NCBI RefSeq assembly: GCF_028657195.3
Contig: NZ_JANCPR020000020.1
Location: forward strand, 1 to 64,000
Direction of reading: 5' to 3'
DNA from: Streptomyces iconiensis
GTDB taxonomy: Bacteria; Actinomycetota; Actinomycetes; Streptomycetales; Streptomycetaceae
Length of the DNA: 64,000 bases
Part shown: piece by piece, positions 1 to 8,705 of the stretch
How the letters are laid out: every line of letters begins with the position of its first letter
Numbering within the stretch: the stretch's first letter is position 1
Program-made: the position numbers and the translations under genes
The notes under the pieces: generated by a model
What the model was told of the DNA's origin: nothing
What the model saw: the letters and a program-made list of their open reading frames with translations, nothing else
Database searches by the model: none

Positions 1-61
1 GGGCAGCGCCCCCCGACGCCCGGCCGGCGAGGCCAACGGGGGCAAGGGGGCGAAGCCCCCA
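1..61. repeat. GC-rich dispersed intergenic repeat, copy 1
   Basis: The window opens with a block containing CGCCCGGCCGGCGAGGCCAA followed by a G-run and GGGCGAAGCCCC. The same block recurs at about 34678-34725. It lies immediately downstream of the GH42 stop codon (minus strand) and can fold into a C/G-run hairpin, so it may double as that gene's terminator. Similarity was judged by eye. Confidence 0.6.
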
Positions 62-2188
62 TTAGGAACGGAAAGGCGGGGACTCACGCGAGCCACACAC
101 CACGGCGGCGCCCCAAGGCGCCACCCGCACCTCACCACGAACGGCACCTCCGGTGAGAAGGTCCACGCCGTCCCAGGGCAAAGGCACACACACCTCCTCG
201 TCCCCGTGGTTGAGGACAAACAAATACGAGGACTCATCGGACCCCCGCACCACAACCTCGACGGAGTCGGGAACCCCAGCCACAACCGGCCGCACACCAG
301 CCCCCTCAAGGGCAAGCTCAAGAACATCCCCGATACGTTCACCCAGATGGCACCCGACATACCAGGCGGCCCCCGCCCCGCGGGCCCGCCGCGTAACAGC
401 GGGCACCCCCCTCAGCGGCCCCGACCCGTACGCCGCAACAACATCGGCCCCCTCAAGACAGAGCCACTCACTCCAGAGGGTCGCGGACGCGGACGCAGAC
501 GCGGCCCCGGACGCAGACGCGAACGCAGACGCAGCCCCACCCGAAAGCCCCACCTCCCAGGACTCCCCATCGGCCACAGGCCACCACTCATCAACGGCAA
601 CCCCCAACACCTCCCGAAGAGGCCCAGGCGCACCCCCCGGGTGAACATGATCATGCTCATCCACCACAGAAGAGAAGGGCCCACACACGAGGTGCCCACC
701 ACCTCGTGTGTACGCGTCCAGCGCGCCAGCATCCTCGCCCCGCAGCAGATAAAGATTCGGCGCGAGCAGCACCCGATAAGCGCCCAGCTCCACACCCCCC
801 GCCCCCGGCCGGACGAAATCCACGGTGACGCCGCGCGCATACAGCGCGGCGTACCAGGGCCGGAGCAGCTCCCGCCAGCGCATCCGCGCCGAAGGCCGAT
901 CATCGAGCTCAAGGGCCCACCAGGACTCCCAGTCCAGCAGAATCCCCACCTCAGCCCGAGTGCGGGACCCCGCAACCCGCGCGAGCCGCGCCAACTCGGC
1001 GCCGAACCGCACAGTCGAGGCCCACCCACGCGACCCCGTCCCCCGGTGCGGCAGCATCGCGCTGTGGAACTTCTCCGCACCGGCGACGGAGGCCCGCCAC
1101 TGGAAGTACATGATCCCGTCGGCGCCCCGGGCAAGCGCCTGGAGCGACCACAACCGCTGCAACCCAGGCGGCTTGGGAACGTTGACGGGCCGCCAGCTGA
1201 CGGCCGACGGCGCCTGCTCCATGAGCAGCCATGGCCGCCCCCGCTTGAGCGACCGCATGAGGTCGTAGTTGAGCGCCGCCTCGACATGCGCGCGGGGATC
1301 GGCGGGATCCGGATAGGCGTCGTCGGAGACGACGTCTTCCTCGGCGGCCCAGGCCCAATAGTCCAGCGGCTTGAACATCGACATGAAGTTCGTGGTGACG
1401 GGCGTACCGGGCGCGACCTCGTCGAGAACGGCCTTCTCCGCCCGGTAACAGGCCAGCAGCGCGTCGGAACAGAAGCGGCGCCAGTCCAGGCCCTGCGTCG
1501 GATTGCCGGGCCCCGGCGCACGGCGCGGCGGCTCGATCTCCTCGAACGCCCCGTACCGCTGCGACCAGAACGCCGTGCCCCAGGCATGGTTCAGCGCGTC
1601 GAGGGTCCCGTAGCGCGCCCGCAGCCAGCGGCGGAAATCGGCGGCCGACTCGTCGCAGAAGCACTCGGTGACGTGGTCGCCGTACTCGTTGTGGATGTGC
1701 CACAGGGCGAGCGCCGGATGGCCCGCGTACCGTTCGGCGATCTTCCGGGTGAGGGTGACGGCGGCCGAACGGTAGGCGCCGGACGAGGGGCAGTAGTGCT
1801 GCCGCGAGCCGAACTCCAGGCGTACGCCGTCGGCGGTGACCGGCAGGATCCCGGGGTGGGCACGGATGAGCCAGGCGGGCGGCGAGGCGGTCGCGGTGGC
1901 GAGATCGGCGGCGACGCCATGGTCATGGAGCAGGTCAAGAAGCCGGTCGAGCCACCCGAAGTCCCATTGGCCGGGCCCGGGTTGAAGACGGGCCCACGAG
2001 AACACACCGAGGGTCACCATGGTGACCCCGGCCTCGCGCATCAGCGCGGCGTCCTCGGCCCACACGGCTTCGGGCCACTGCTCGGGATTCCAGTCGCCGC
2101 CGTACAGCAGCCCGGGAACGCGGGTGAGGAAGTCACCGGGAACACGGCTGAGGGGGTCAGGGGCCTCGGAGGCACGGGGAGTAGTCAT
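62..2188 (-). CDS. GH42 beta-galactosidase
   Basis: Probable cytoplasmic GH42 beta-galactosidase of 708 residues, with no signal peptide, hydrolysing beta-galactosides imported by the ABC transporter encoded upstream. The start of the TIM barrel reads YGGDWNPEQWPE (about residues 29-40). The acid/base Glu is in HIHNEYG (E168) and the nucleophile in LLMEQAPS (E324). The ECFC segment (about 175-179) matches the metal-binding cysteine region of the family. The ATG at 2188 was chosen because the family match begins about 25 residues later; the open frame runs further upstream but through the permease gene. The C-terminal domain carries an Ala/Ser low-complexity stretch (ASASGAASASASA) from a GC-rich tandem repeat near 480-540. 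It is last in a four-gene operon. Substrate preference (lactose, galactan, arabinogalactan) cannot be read from sequence. Confidence 0.9.
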   Translation of the reverse strand: MTTPRASEAPDPLSRVPGDFLTRVPGLLYGGDWNPEQWPEAVWAEDAALMREAGVTMVTLGVFSWARLQPGPGQWDFGWLDRLLDLLHDHGVAADLATATASPPAWLIRAHPGILPVTADGVRLEFGSRQHYCPSSGAYRSAAVTLTRKIAERYAGHPALALWHIHNEYGDHVTECFCDESAADFRRWLRARYGTLDALNHAWGTAFWSQRYGAFEEIEPPRRAPGPGNPTQGLDWRRFCSDALLACYRAEKAVLDEVAPGTPVTTNFMSMFKPLDYWAWAAEEDVVSDDAYPDPADPRAHVEAALNYDLMRSLKRGRPWLLMEQAPSAVSWRPVNVPKPPGLQRLWSLQALARGADGIMYFQWRASVAGAEKFHSAMLPHRGTGSRGWASTVRFGAELARLARVAGSRTRAEVGILLDWESWWALELDDRPSARMRWRELLRPWYAALYARGVTVDFVRPGAGGVELGAYRVLLAPNLYLLRGEDAGALDAYTRGGGHLVCGPFSSVVDEHDHVHPGGAPGPLREVLGVAVDEWWPVADGESWEVGLSGGAASAFASASGAASASASATLWSEWLCLEGADVVAAYGSGPLRGVPAVTRRARGAGAAWYVGCHLGERIGDVLELALEGAGVRPVVAGVPDSVEVVVRGSDESSYLFVLNHGDEEVCVPLPWDGVDLLTGGAVRGEVRVAPWGAAVVCGSRESPPFRS

Positions 2189-2253
2189 CGTGCGGAGCGT
2201 CCTTCCAGCGTCATATGCAAACTTCCACCTCTCGACATCGCGCGCGCGTGGCC

Positions 2254-3201
2254 TCACCCCTTCAGCGCGCCCCCCAGCAAGCCCGCCACGAACTGCCGCT
2301 GGAACAGCAGAAAGACGACCAGCAGCGGAAGCGTGGCGAGAAGAGAGCCCAGCATCAGCCCGGAGTAGTCGACGTGGGTGAGCCCGGTGAGGGTGTTGAG
2401 CGCGACGGGGACGGTGTACTTGTCCTCGGTGTTGAGCATCAGCAGCGGCCAGATGAAGCTGTTCCACTGCGTCATGAAGGTGAAGATGACGAGGGCGCCC
2501 AACTGCGGCCGTACACACGGCAGGACGATGCCGTAGAACGTACGCAGCTCGCCCGCACCGTCGATACGCGCGGACTCCAGCAGCTCGTCGGGAAAGTCCA
2601 GGAAGCCCTGGCGCATGAGCAGGATGCCGAAGGAGTTGGCGAGGAACGGGATGATGACGGCCTGGTAGGTGTTGACCCAGCCGAGGCTGGCCATCATCTG
2701 GAACAGCGGCACCAGAAGCACCTGAAGCGGAATCATCATGGTGGCGAGGATGGCGCCGAGGAGCAGGCCCCTCCCCCGGAACCGGAACTTGGCCAGCCCA
2801 TAGCCGCACATGGCGGACAGCAGGGCGCTGAGCACCGTGTGGACGACGGCTATGCCGAGGCTGTTGGCCATGACACGGCCGAAGCCGACGGTGTCCTGGA
2901 GCCTGGCGAGGTTGCGCAGCAGCTCACCGCCGGGCAGGAACGGCGGCGGCGAGTGGAAGAGGTCCCCGGTCCTGTGCGTGGAGGCGATGGCCATCCACAG
3001 GAACGGAATCAGACTGAGCACGGCACCGGCGAGAAGCAGGACACCCAGCAACCGGCGGCCGGTACGCGCGGGGTCGAACCTGAACCGCGCGGGACCGGTA
3101 CGGCGGCGCGCGGGGTCGGAACCGGAACGCGCGGGGACGGAACCGGAACGCGCGGGGACGGAACGACGGCGGCGCGCGGGGTCGAGACGGAGGCCGGTCA
3201 C
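2254..3201 (-). CDS. Sugar ABC transporter permease, MalG type
   Basis: Second inner-membrane permease of a carbohydrate ABC importer (CUT1 type), 315 residues. Six hydrophobic segments are visible, and the EAA loop that contacts the ATPase contains SARIDGAG. The frame ends in FVAGLLGGALKG, a typical MalG-type tail. The GTG start at 3201 overlaps the stop of the upstream permease (GTGA), which implies translational coupling. The first 40 residues are an unusual Arg/Pro/Ser run made of near-identical units (VPARSGS), encoded by a tandem repeat and lying before the first membrane segment. No ATPase gene is in the operon; in Streptomyces such importers commonly share the MsiK ATPase, so that is inferred here. 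Confidence 0.9.
   Translation of the reverse strand: MTGLRLDPARRRRSVPARSGSVPARSGSDPARRRTGPARFRFDPARTGRRLLGVLLLAGAVLSLIPFLWMAIASTHRTGDLFHSPPPFLPGGELLRNLARLQDTVGFGRVMANSLGIAVVHTVLSALLSAMCGYGLAKFRFRGRGLLLGAILATMMIPLQVLLVPLFQMMASLGWVNTYQAVIIPFLANSFGILLMRQGFLDFPDELLESARIDGAGELRTFYGIVLPCVRPQLGALVIFTFMTQWNSFIWPLLMLNTEDKYTVPVALNTLTGLTHVDYSGLMLGSLLATLPLLVVFLLFQRQFVAGLLGGALKG
3105..3160. repeat. Short tandem repeat inside the malG-like gene
   Basis: Two near-perfect copies of a unit of about 21 bases (CGGAACCGGAACGCGCGGGG) lie in tandem with degenerate flanking copies. They encode the repeated VPARSGS residues of the permease N-terminus and keep the reading frame. Probably slippage-prone. Confidence 0.6.
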
Positions 3202-4124
3202 CGTTTGCGCTCCCTTCCGAAGAAGCGGAACTGGAGGAAGGAGATCACCGCGATGACGGCGACCACGACCCAGGCGATGGCGGCGGCGTAGCCGAAGTCC
3301 ATCTGCTGGAAGCCGACTTTGTAGAGGTAGAGGACGGGCGTGAGGGTGGCGTCGTCGGGGCCGCCCTTGGTGAGGGTGTAGTTCTCGTCGAAGAGCTGGA
3401 GCGTGCCGATGGTCGAGGTGATGACGCAGAAGAGCACCACGGGTCTGAGCTGGGGCAGGATCACCTTGGTGTAGGTGGTGAGCGTGCCGGCTCCGTCGAT
3501 GGCGGCTGCCTCGTGCTGTTCGCGGCCGATGGACTGGAGCCCGGCGAGCAGGATGACGGCGTTGTACCCGGCCCAGCGCCAGGTCATGGAGCCGATGAGG
3601 GCGACGCGGGCCCAGGTGGGGTCGTTGAGCCAGTCGATCGGGGAGAGCCCGAGTGCCGTGGCCGTCTGGTTGACGAGGCCGCCGTCGGTCTTGAGGAGGA
3701 CCTGGAAGACGACGGCGTAGGCCACGAGCGTGGTGACGGCCGGCAGGAAGTAGACGGCACGCCAGGTGCCGCGGAAGCGCAGCCAGGACTGGTTGAGGAG
3801 GACGGCGAGCACCAGCGCGAGGCCGATCATCAGCGGGACCTGGACGACGAGGATGAGCCCGGTGTTGACCATGGAGTCCAGGAACGACGGGTCGTGGAGC
3901 ATCCGCGCGTACTGGCTGAGTCCGACCCAGGTGGTGCGGCCGTTCTCGGTGCTGGTGAAGCTCTGGTAGAAGCTGGCGCCGAGGGGATAGGCGAAGAAGA
4001 CGGCGAAGAGCACGGTGGCGGGCCCGGCGAAGATCCAGTGGGTGAGCCGGGGGCGTCTGGGATGCCGTGCCCGCGCGGGCGCCGGTAGGGGTACGGGGGG
4101 CGCTGCCGGGGTCTGGACGGCCAT
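3198..4124 (-). CDS. Sugar ABC transporter permease, MalF type
   Basis: First permease of the CUT1-type importer, 308 residues. A Pro/Ala/Arg-rich cytoplasmic N-terminus precedes the first membrane helix (HWIFAGPATVLFAVFFAYPL), followed by five more hydrophobic segments and an EAA loop (EAAAIDGAGTLTTYTKVILP). The ATG at 4124 sits 11 bases downstream of the solute-binding protein stop, giving the order binding protein, MalF, MalG, GH42. The tail ends FFGRERKR and its stop overlaps the next gene's GTG. With its partner it forms the membrane channel for an oligosaccharide, probably a galactoside given the GH42 gene. Confidence 0.92.
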   Translation of the reverse strand: MAVQTPAAPPVPLPAPARARHPRRPRLTHWIFAGPATVLFAVFFAYPLGASFYQSFTSTENGRTTWVGLSQYARMLHDPSFLDSMVNTGLILVVQVPLMIGLALVLAVLLNQSWLRFRGTWRAVYFLPAVTTLVAYAVVFQVLLKTDGGLVNQTATALGLSPIDWLNDPTWARVALIGSMTWRWAGYNAVILLAGLQSIGREQHEAAAIDGAGTLTTYTKVILPQLRPVVLFCVITSTIGTLQLFDENYTLTKGGPDDATLTPVLYLYKVGFQQMDFGYAAAIAWVVVAVIAVISFLQFRFFGRERKR

Positions 4125-4135
4125 GGGGTGCCCGC

Positions 4136-5476
4136 TTACCTGAGGGAGCCGGAGACGGTCTCGCGGCCGGTGGCACCGGCCAACTGTGCGGCGGCAGCGC
4201 GCAGTTCGCCCGCCGGGTCGTGGCCGCGCAGCACCGCGCCGCTGACGGCCTTGTTGGCGATGTCCTTTGCCTTGGCGCCGTCCTTGTTGCGCTCGACGGG
4301 CGGGATGTGCGGGGCGAGGTCGGCGAAGACCCGCCAGGCGCGCTGTCCTCCGTAGTAGTCCTGCGGGGCGCTGAGATAGGGGTGTTTGAGGGCCGGGAGG
4401 TAGGCGGGGAAGAGCCCCTCGCGTTTCAGCATCGACACCTGGTTGTCCTTGTCGGTGAGGAGGAAGCGGGTGAAGGCCCAGGCGAGGCGGGGGTTCTTGC
4501 TCTGGGCCGGTATGCACAGGGTGGAGCCGCCGTCGTTGGAGGTGCGGGGCCCTCCGGGGGTGAAGGCGGGCAGTGGTACGACGCCGAACTTGCCCTTCAG
4601 CTCGGGCATTTCGCCGGTGAGGGTGCCGCTCCACCAGGCGGCGTAGGGCGTGCTGGCGACCTTGCCCTCTTTCGTCGCGGTGACGAGTCCGTCCCAGCCG
4701 CGCTCCCAGCGGATGAGGCCGCGGTCGCCGAGCGCCTTGATGAGGGTGAGGGCGCGTACGGCCTGGGGGGTGCCGAGGGCGACCTTGCCGCCGTCCTTGT
4801 ACCAGCGGTGGCCCTGCTGCTGGAGGAGGCAGGGGAAGAAGGAGTCCTCGTTCGGGTCCATGATCAGGAGCTTGGTGCCGGTCTTCTCCTTCACCGCGAC
4901 CCCGGCCTTGACGTAGTCGTCCCAGGTCCTGAGCGAGTGCGGGTCGACGCCCGCCCTGGCGAACAGGTCGGAGCGGTAGTAGAGCGCGAGCGGGCCGATG
5001 TCCCAGGGCAGCGCGAAGGCCCGGCCCTCCTCGGAGACGACGGTCTTCCACGCGGCCTTGTCGAAGTCACCGGCGTGCCGGCCGACGAGGTCGGTCAGGT
5101 CGTGCAGCCCCTTGGGGAAGTTGCCGATGTAGGCGGGCAGTTGGGAGCCCTCGACGGTGAGCAGGTCGGCGAGCCCGGTGTCGGCGCGCAGCCCTACGGT
5201 GATCTTGTCGTAGGCGTTGTCGTAGCCGATGTCGACGACGTGGACGGCCGTGCCGGGGTGCCGGGCCTCGAACTTCTTCGCGAGCCTGGTGAGCGCCGCC
5301 GCGGCCGAGTCCCAGGACCACACGGTGATCCGGCCGCGCAGCGGGCCGGTGGCTCCGGGCGCGAGGCGTACGGCTTCGCGGTTGCTGATCCCGCCGGTGG
5401 CGCAGCCCGCGACGCCGGTCAGGGCCGCGGCACCGCCTGCCGCCAGTAGCGCTCTGCGGGTCAATTGTCCGTGCAC
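4136..5476 (-). CDS. Sugar-binding lipoprotein of the GH42-linked ABC transporter
   Basis: Extracellular solute-binding protein family 1, 446 residues. The N-terminus has a double-arginine (LTRRALLAAGG), a hydrophobic core and a lipobox-like TGVAGC, so it should be a Tat- or Sec-exported lipoprotein. The GTG at 5476 is preferred over the ATG at 5500 because AGGAGG lies just upstream of the GTG and inside the longer version. Typical features include DIGYDNAYDKITVGLRADTG and the hinge region around SNDGGSTLCIP. It captures the sugar for the two permeases. A perfect palindrome lies 28 bases upstream and probably controls the operon. Confidence 0.92.
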   Translation of the reverse strand: MHGQLTRRALLAAGGAAALTGVAGCATGGISNREAVRLAPGATGPLRGRITVWSWDSAAAALTRLAKKFEARHPGTAVHVVDIGYDNAYDKITVGLRADTGLADLLTVEGSQLPAYIGNFPKGLHDLTDLVGRHAGDFDKAAWKTVVSEEGRAFALPWDIGPLALYYRSDLFARAGVDPHSLRTWDDYVKAGVAVKEKTGTKLLIMDPNEDSFFPCLLQQQGHRWYKDGGKVALGTPQAVRALTLIKALGDRGLIRWERGWDGLVTATKEGKVASTPYAAWWSGTLTGEMPELKGKFGVVPLPAFTPGGPRTSNDGGSTLCIPAQSKNPRLAWAFTRFLLTDKDNQVSMLKREGLFPAYLPALKHPYLSAPQDYYGGQRAWRVFADLAPHIPPVERNKDGAKAKDIANKAVSGAVLRGHDPAGELRAAAAQLAGATGRETVSGSLR

Positions 5477-5504
5477 CCTTGCCTCCTGACGCCCGAGCAC
5501 TTAA

Positions 5505-5518
5505 TTCTGTATACAGAA
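5505..5518. promoter_or_regulatory. Perfect palindromic operator (TTCTGTATACAGAA)
   Basis: A 14-bp perfect inverted repeat lies just upstream of the sugar-binding lipoprotein. Its core TGTATACA resembles operators of the GntR/FadR-FCD regulator group. A GntR protein is encoded at 10743-11396 at the end of the divergent cluster, so one regulator could serve both arms. Binding is inferred, not shown. Confidence 0.6.
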
Positions 5519-5559
5519 CACTGAATGACGCCCCGTGCGTCAAGACACGTACACCGAGC

Positions 5560-5643
5560 AACTTCTGTTTCCGGCCGAGAAGTTGTTGATCAACTGTTTC
5601 CGCACCAGAAGTTGTTGATCGACAAGTCCCCGGCCTGTTGATC
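5560..5643. promoter_or_regulatory. Array of TGTTGATC repeats upstream of the gcvPA-like gene
   Basis: TGTTGATC occurs three times, at 5584, 5613 and 5636. The first two lie in longer direct repeats AGAAGTTGTTGATC (5578-5591 and 5607-5620), 29 bp apart. The first is also part of the 10-bp palindrome GTTGATCAAC (5585-5594) and faces an inverted AACTTCT at 5560-5566. The array ends 39 bases before the gcvPA-like start, as expected for a multi-site operator. No glycine-riboswitch-like fold was recognised. Confidence 0.55.
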
Positions 5644-5682
5644 ACCAAGCCGTTGCCCCACCACGCCCCGGAAGGCGGCTCC

Positions 5683-7101
5683 ATGACCGCGACTCCCCCG
5701 TCAGGCCCTGCCCCCCGGGCCGCACAGGCCCCGCACGCACACCCGTACATCCCCAACTCGGCGCCCGAGGTGAAGCGGGCCATGCTGGAGGCCATCGGCG
5801 CCGCAGGCGTCGAGGACTTCTACGCCGACATCCCCGAGGAGCTGCGGCTGCGGCGCCCGCTCGACCTGCCCGCTCCGCTGCGCTCCGAGGCCCAGCTCGT
5901 ACGGCACGTCGGCGGGCTCCTGGCCCGTAACACCTCCACCCGCGAGGTGCTCTCCTTCCTCGGCGCAGGGTGCTACCCGCACCACGTGCCCGCCGTGGTG
6001 GACGAGGTCGTCAACCGCAGCGAGTTCCTCACCGCCTACGCGGGCGAGCCGTACGAGGACCACGGCCGCTTCCAGGCCATGTGGGAGTACCAGTCGCTGA
6101 TGGCCGAGCTGCTGGCGGCCGAGGTCGTCAACGTGCCGGTCTACGACGGCTTCCAGGCCGCGGGCACGGCGCTGCGCATGGCGGGGCGCTGTACCGGACG
6201 CGCCCGCGTGCTGGCCGTCTCCGACACCGGGCCCGACAAGCTCAGCAAGGTCGTGGACTACCTGCGGCCCGAACACCAGCTCGTCACCGTCCCGGTGCGC
6301 GCCGACGGACGCGCCGACCTCGACGCCGTACGCGCCGAGCTGGCAGCGGGCGACGTGGCCGCCGTCTGGGCCGAGGCACCCGGGTACGCGGGGCTCGTCG
6401 ACGAGGGCCTGCCCGAGCTGGGCGAACTCGCCCACGCCGCAGGCGCGTTGTACGTCGTCGGCTGCAACCCCGCCTCGCTCGGCGTGCTCGCGCCCCCGTC
6501 CTCGTACGGCGCCGACATCGCCTGCGGTGACATCCAGCCGCTCGGCATCCATATGAGTTACGGCGGCGGCAACGCGGGCTTCGTCGCCACCCAGGACGAC
6601 GAGCGCCTCGTCGCCGAGTTCCCCACCCGGCTCTTCGGCCTCGTGCCCACCGCCGTCGAGGGCGAGTACGGATTCGGCGACGTGGCCTTCGAGCGCACCT
6701 CGTTCGCCGTGCGCGAGGAGGGCAAGGAGTGGGTCGGCACCGCGGCTGCCCTGCACGGCATCGCCGCCGGGGTCTACCTCTCCCTCATGGGCCCGCACGG
6801 CATGCGCGAGCTGGGCGAGACGGTGCTCGCGCGTACCGCGTACGCCAAGCAGCGCCTCGCGGACGTGCCGGGCGTCGCGATACCGCACGCGGACGCCGTG
6901 CACTTCGCCGACTTCCCCGTCCGCTTCACCGGCTCCCGCACCGCCGGCGAGGTCAACGCCGCGCTGCGTGAACGCGGCATCTTCGGCGGCGCCGTACGCA
7001 CGGACCGCGACCCCCGCGAAGCGCTCTACTGCGTCACCGAGACCCACACGGCCGACGACATCGACCTGCTCGCCGACACCCTCAAGGAGATCGCCCAGTG
7101 A
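5683..7101 (+). CDS. GcvPA-like subunit (paralogous glycine dehydrogenase, N-terminal half)
   Basis: 472 residues, homologous to the GcvPA half of split glycine decarboxylase: YIPNS, FYADIPEELRL, LSFLGAGCYPHHVPAVVDE and QPLGIHMSYGGG match the family in order. In a normal P-protein GcvPA pairs with the PLP-binding GcvPB half. Here the usual C-terminal REQHIRREKATSNICT segment is replaced by ERTSFAVREEGKEWVGT, so this is a divergent paralogue and glycine need not be the substrate. The ATG at 5683 follows GAAGGCGG at suitable spacing; an earlier ATG at 5638 has no clear site. Its stop overlaps the next gene by 4 bases. No H, T or L protein gene is in the window. Confidence 0.8.
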   Translation: MTATPPSGPAPRAAQAPHAHPYIPNSAPEVKRAMLEAIGAAGVEDFYADIPEELRLRRPLDLPAPLRSEAQLVRHVGGLLARNTSTREVLSFLGAGCYPHHVPAVVDEVVNRSEFLTAYAGEPYEDHGRFQAMWEYQSLMAELLAAEVVNVPVYDGFQAAGTALRMAGRCTGRARVLAVSDTGPDKLSKVVDYLRPEHQLVTVPVRADGRADLDAVRAELAAGDVAAVWAEAPGYAGLVDEGLPELGELAHAAGALYVVGCNPASLGVLAPPSSYGADIACGDIQPLGIHMSYGGGNAGFVATQDDERLVAEFPTRLFGLVPTAVEGEYGFGDVAFERTSFAVREEGKEWVGTAAALHGIAAGVYLSLMGPHGMRELGETVLARTAYAKQRLADVPGVAIPHADAVHFADFPVRFTGSRTAGEVNAALRERGIFGGAVRTDRDPREALYCVTETHTADDIDLLADTLKEIAQ

Positions 7102-8705
7102 GCGCACCCAAGCCGGCCACCGAGCCGACCCGCGAGGAAGCCCGGATCGCGCCCAAGCCGCCGCTGCGCCGCTTCCACCAGGCGCGCTGGGACGAGCAGT
7201 TGATCTTCGAGCTGGGTACGCCGGGCGAACGCGGCATCTCCGTACCGGCGCCCGAACCCGAGGTGCGGGAAGCCGTCGGCGACCCCGCGGCTGCGCTGCC
7301 CGCCGCACTGCGCCGCAGCACGCCGCCCGCGCTGCCCGAACTGGGCCAGCAGCAGGTGCTCAGGCACTATCTGCGGCTCTCCCAGGAGAACCTGGGCGCC
7401 GATCTGAACATCGACGTCGGCCAGGGCACCTGCACCATGAAGTACAGCCCCAAGGTCAACGACACCTTCACCCGCGACCCCCGCGTCGCCGCGCTGCACC
7501 CGCTCCAGGACGCCTCCACCGTGCAGGGCGTACTGGAGATCCTGCACCGGCTGGAAGGGCTGCTCAAGGAGATCTCCGGCATGGACAGGGTCTCCCTCCA
7601 GCCGGCGGCGGGCTCCTCGGCGATCTGGACCAACGTGGCCATGATCCGCGCCTACTTCGCGGCACGCGGCGAGGCGGAAGAGCGCGACGAGGTCATCACC
7701 ACCTCCTTCTCCCACCCCTCGAACGCGGCCTGCGCCAAGACCGCCGGATACCGCGTGATCACCCTGCCGCCCGACGCCGACGGCTACCCCGACATCGAGG
7801 CACTGCGGGCAGCCGCGGGACCCCGTACGGCCGCGCTGCTCATCACCAACCCCGAGGACACCGGGATCTACAACCCCCGGATCGCGGAGTTCGTCCGCAT
7901 CGTGCACGAGGCGGGCGGACTGTGCGCCTACGACCAGGCCAACGCCAACGGCATCCTCGGCATCACCCGCGCCCGCGAGGCGGGCTTCGACCTGTGCCAT
8001 TTCAACCTGCACAAGACCTTCTCGACCCCGCACGCCTGCGGAGGGCCCGCTGCGGGCGCCTGCGGCGTCACCGAGGCGCTGGCGCCCTATCTGCCCAGCC
8101 CCACCGTCGAGTTCGACGGCACCGACTACCGCCTGGAAGCCGACCGCGCCGAGTCCATCGGCTCCGTACGCCCCTTCTACGGCGTCATCCCGAACCTCGT
8201 ACGCGCCTACGCCTGGATCATGTCGCTGGGCGCCGAGGGCCTGCGCGAGACAGCGGAGATCGCCGTACTCAACAACAACTACCTGCTCGCCAAGGTCAGC
8301 GCGATCCACGGCGTCTCCGTCCCCTATGCGCAGGGGCGGCCCCGGCTGGAGCAGGTCCGCTACTCCTGGGAGCGGCTGCACGACGACACCGGCGTGCACA
8401 GCGAGGAGATCGGCCTGCGCGCCGCCGACTTCGGCACCCACTACTGGACCAGCCACCACCCGTATCTCGTGCCCGAACCCATGACCCTGGAGCCCACCGA
8501 GTCCTACTCGCGCGCCGACCTCGACGAGTACGCGGCGATCCTCACGGAGGTCGCACGCGAGGCGTACGAGGACACCGGTACCGTCCGCACGGCGCCGCAC
8601 CGCTCCACCGTCCACCGCACCAAGGAGGACACCCTGGAGTCCCCCGCCACCTGGGCCGTCACCTGGCGTGCCTACCGGCGCAAGATCCTCGGCGAGAGCG
8701 TGTGA
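7098..8705 (+). CDS. GcvPB-like PLP subunit with altered active-site loops
   Basis: 535 residues, homologous to the PLP-binding half of split glycine decarboxylase. The Schiff-base lysine is K306 in HFNLHKTFSTPH, and the preceding YDQANANGILGI matches the family. Several signature loops differ. The glycine-rich stretch after the lysine (HGGGGPGMGPIG in typical GcvPB) reads HACGGPAAGACG. The usual AHGTNPASA motif reads FSHPSNAACA (about 204-213). QPNAGAQGEYAGL reads QPAAGSSAIWTNV. The fold and PLP chemistry should persist, while the amino-acid or lipoyl-partner pocket has probably changed. Translationally coupled at both ends (ATGA upstream, GTGA downstream). Database labels would probably say 'glycine dehydrogenase subunit 2', which may be misleading. 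Confidence 0.8.
   Translation: MSAPKPATEPTREEARIAPKPPLRRFHQARWDEQLIFELGTPGERGISVPAPEPEVREAVGDPAAALPAALRRSTPPALPELGQQQVLRHYLRLSQENLGADLNIDVGQGTCTMKYSPKVNDTFTRDPRVAALHPLQDASTVQGVLEILHRLEGLLKEISGMDRVSLQPAAGSSAIWTNVAMIRAYFAARGEAEERDEVITTSFSHPSNAACAKTAGYRVITLPPDADGYPDIEALRAAAGPRTAALLITNPEDTGIYNPRIAEFVRIVHEAGGLCAYDQANANGILGITRAREAGFDLCHFNLHKTFSTPHACGGPAAGACGVTEALAPYLPSPTVEFDGTDYRLEADRAESIGSVRPFYGVIPNLVRAYAWIMSLGAEGLRETAEIAVLNNNYLLAKVSAIHGVSVPYAQGRPRLEQVRYSWERLHDDTGVHSEEIGLRAADFGTHYWTSHHPYLVPEPMTLEPTESYSRADLDEYAAILTEVAREAYEDTGTVRTAPHRSTVHRTKEDTLESPATWAVTWRAYRRKILGESV

Noticed and set aside
206..2368. Very long plus-strand open frame antisense to the GH42 gene
   Set aside because: Arg/Pro/Gly-rich translation with no family likeness; the minus-strand GH42 has all catalytic motifs. 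Such antisense frames are normal at this GC content.
5476..5683. Glycine riboswitch upstream of the gcvPA-like gene
   Set aside because: I looked for a structured leader but saw only short palindromes and direct repeats, which fit protein operators better.
5683..8705. Housekeeping glycine cleavage P-protein
   Set aside because: No H, T or L genes nearby and key loops are replaced in both subunits, so I kept only a family-level call.
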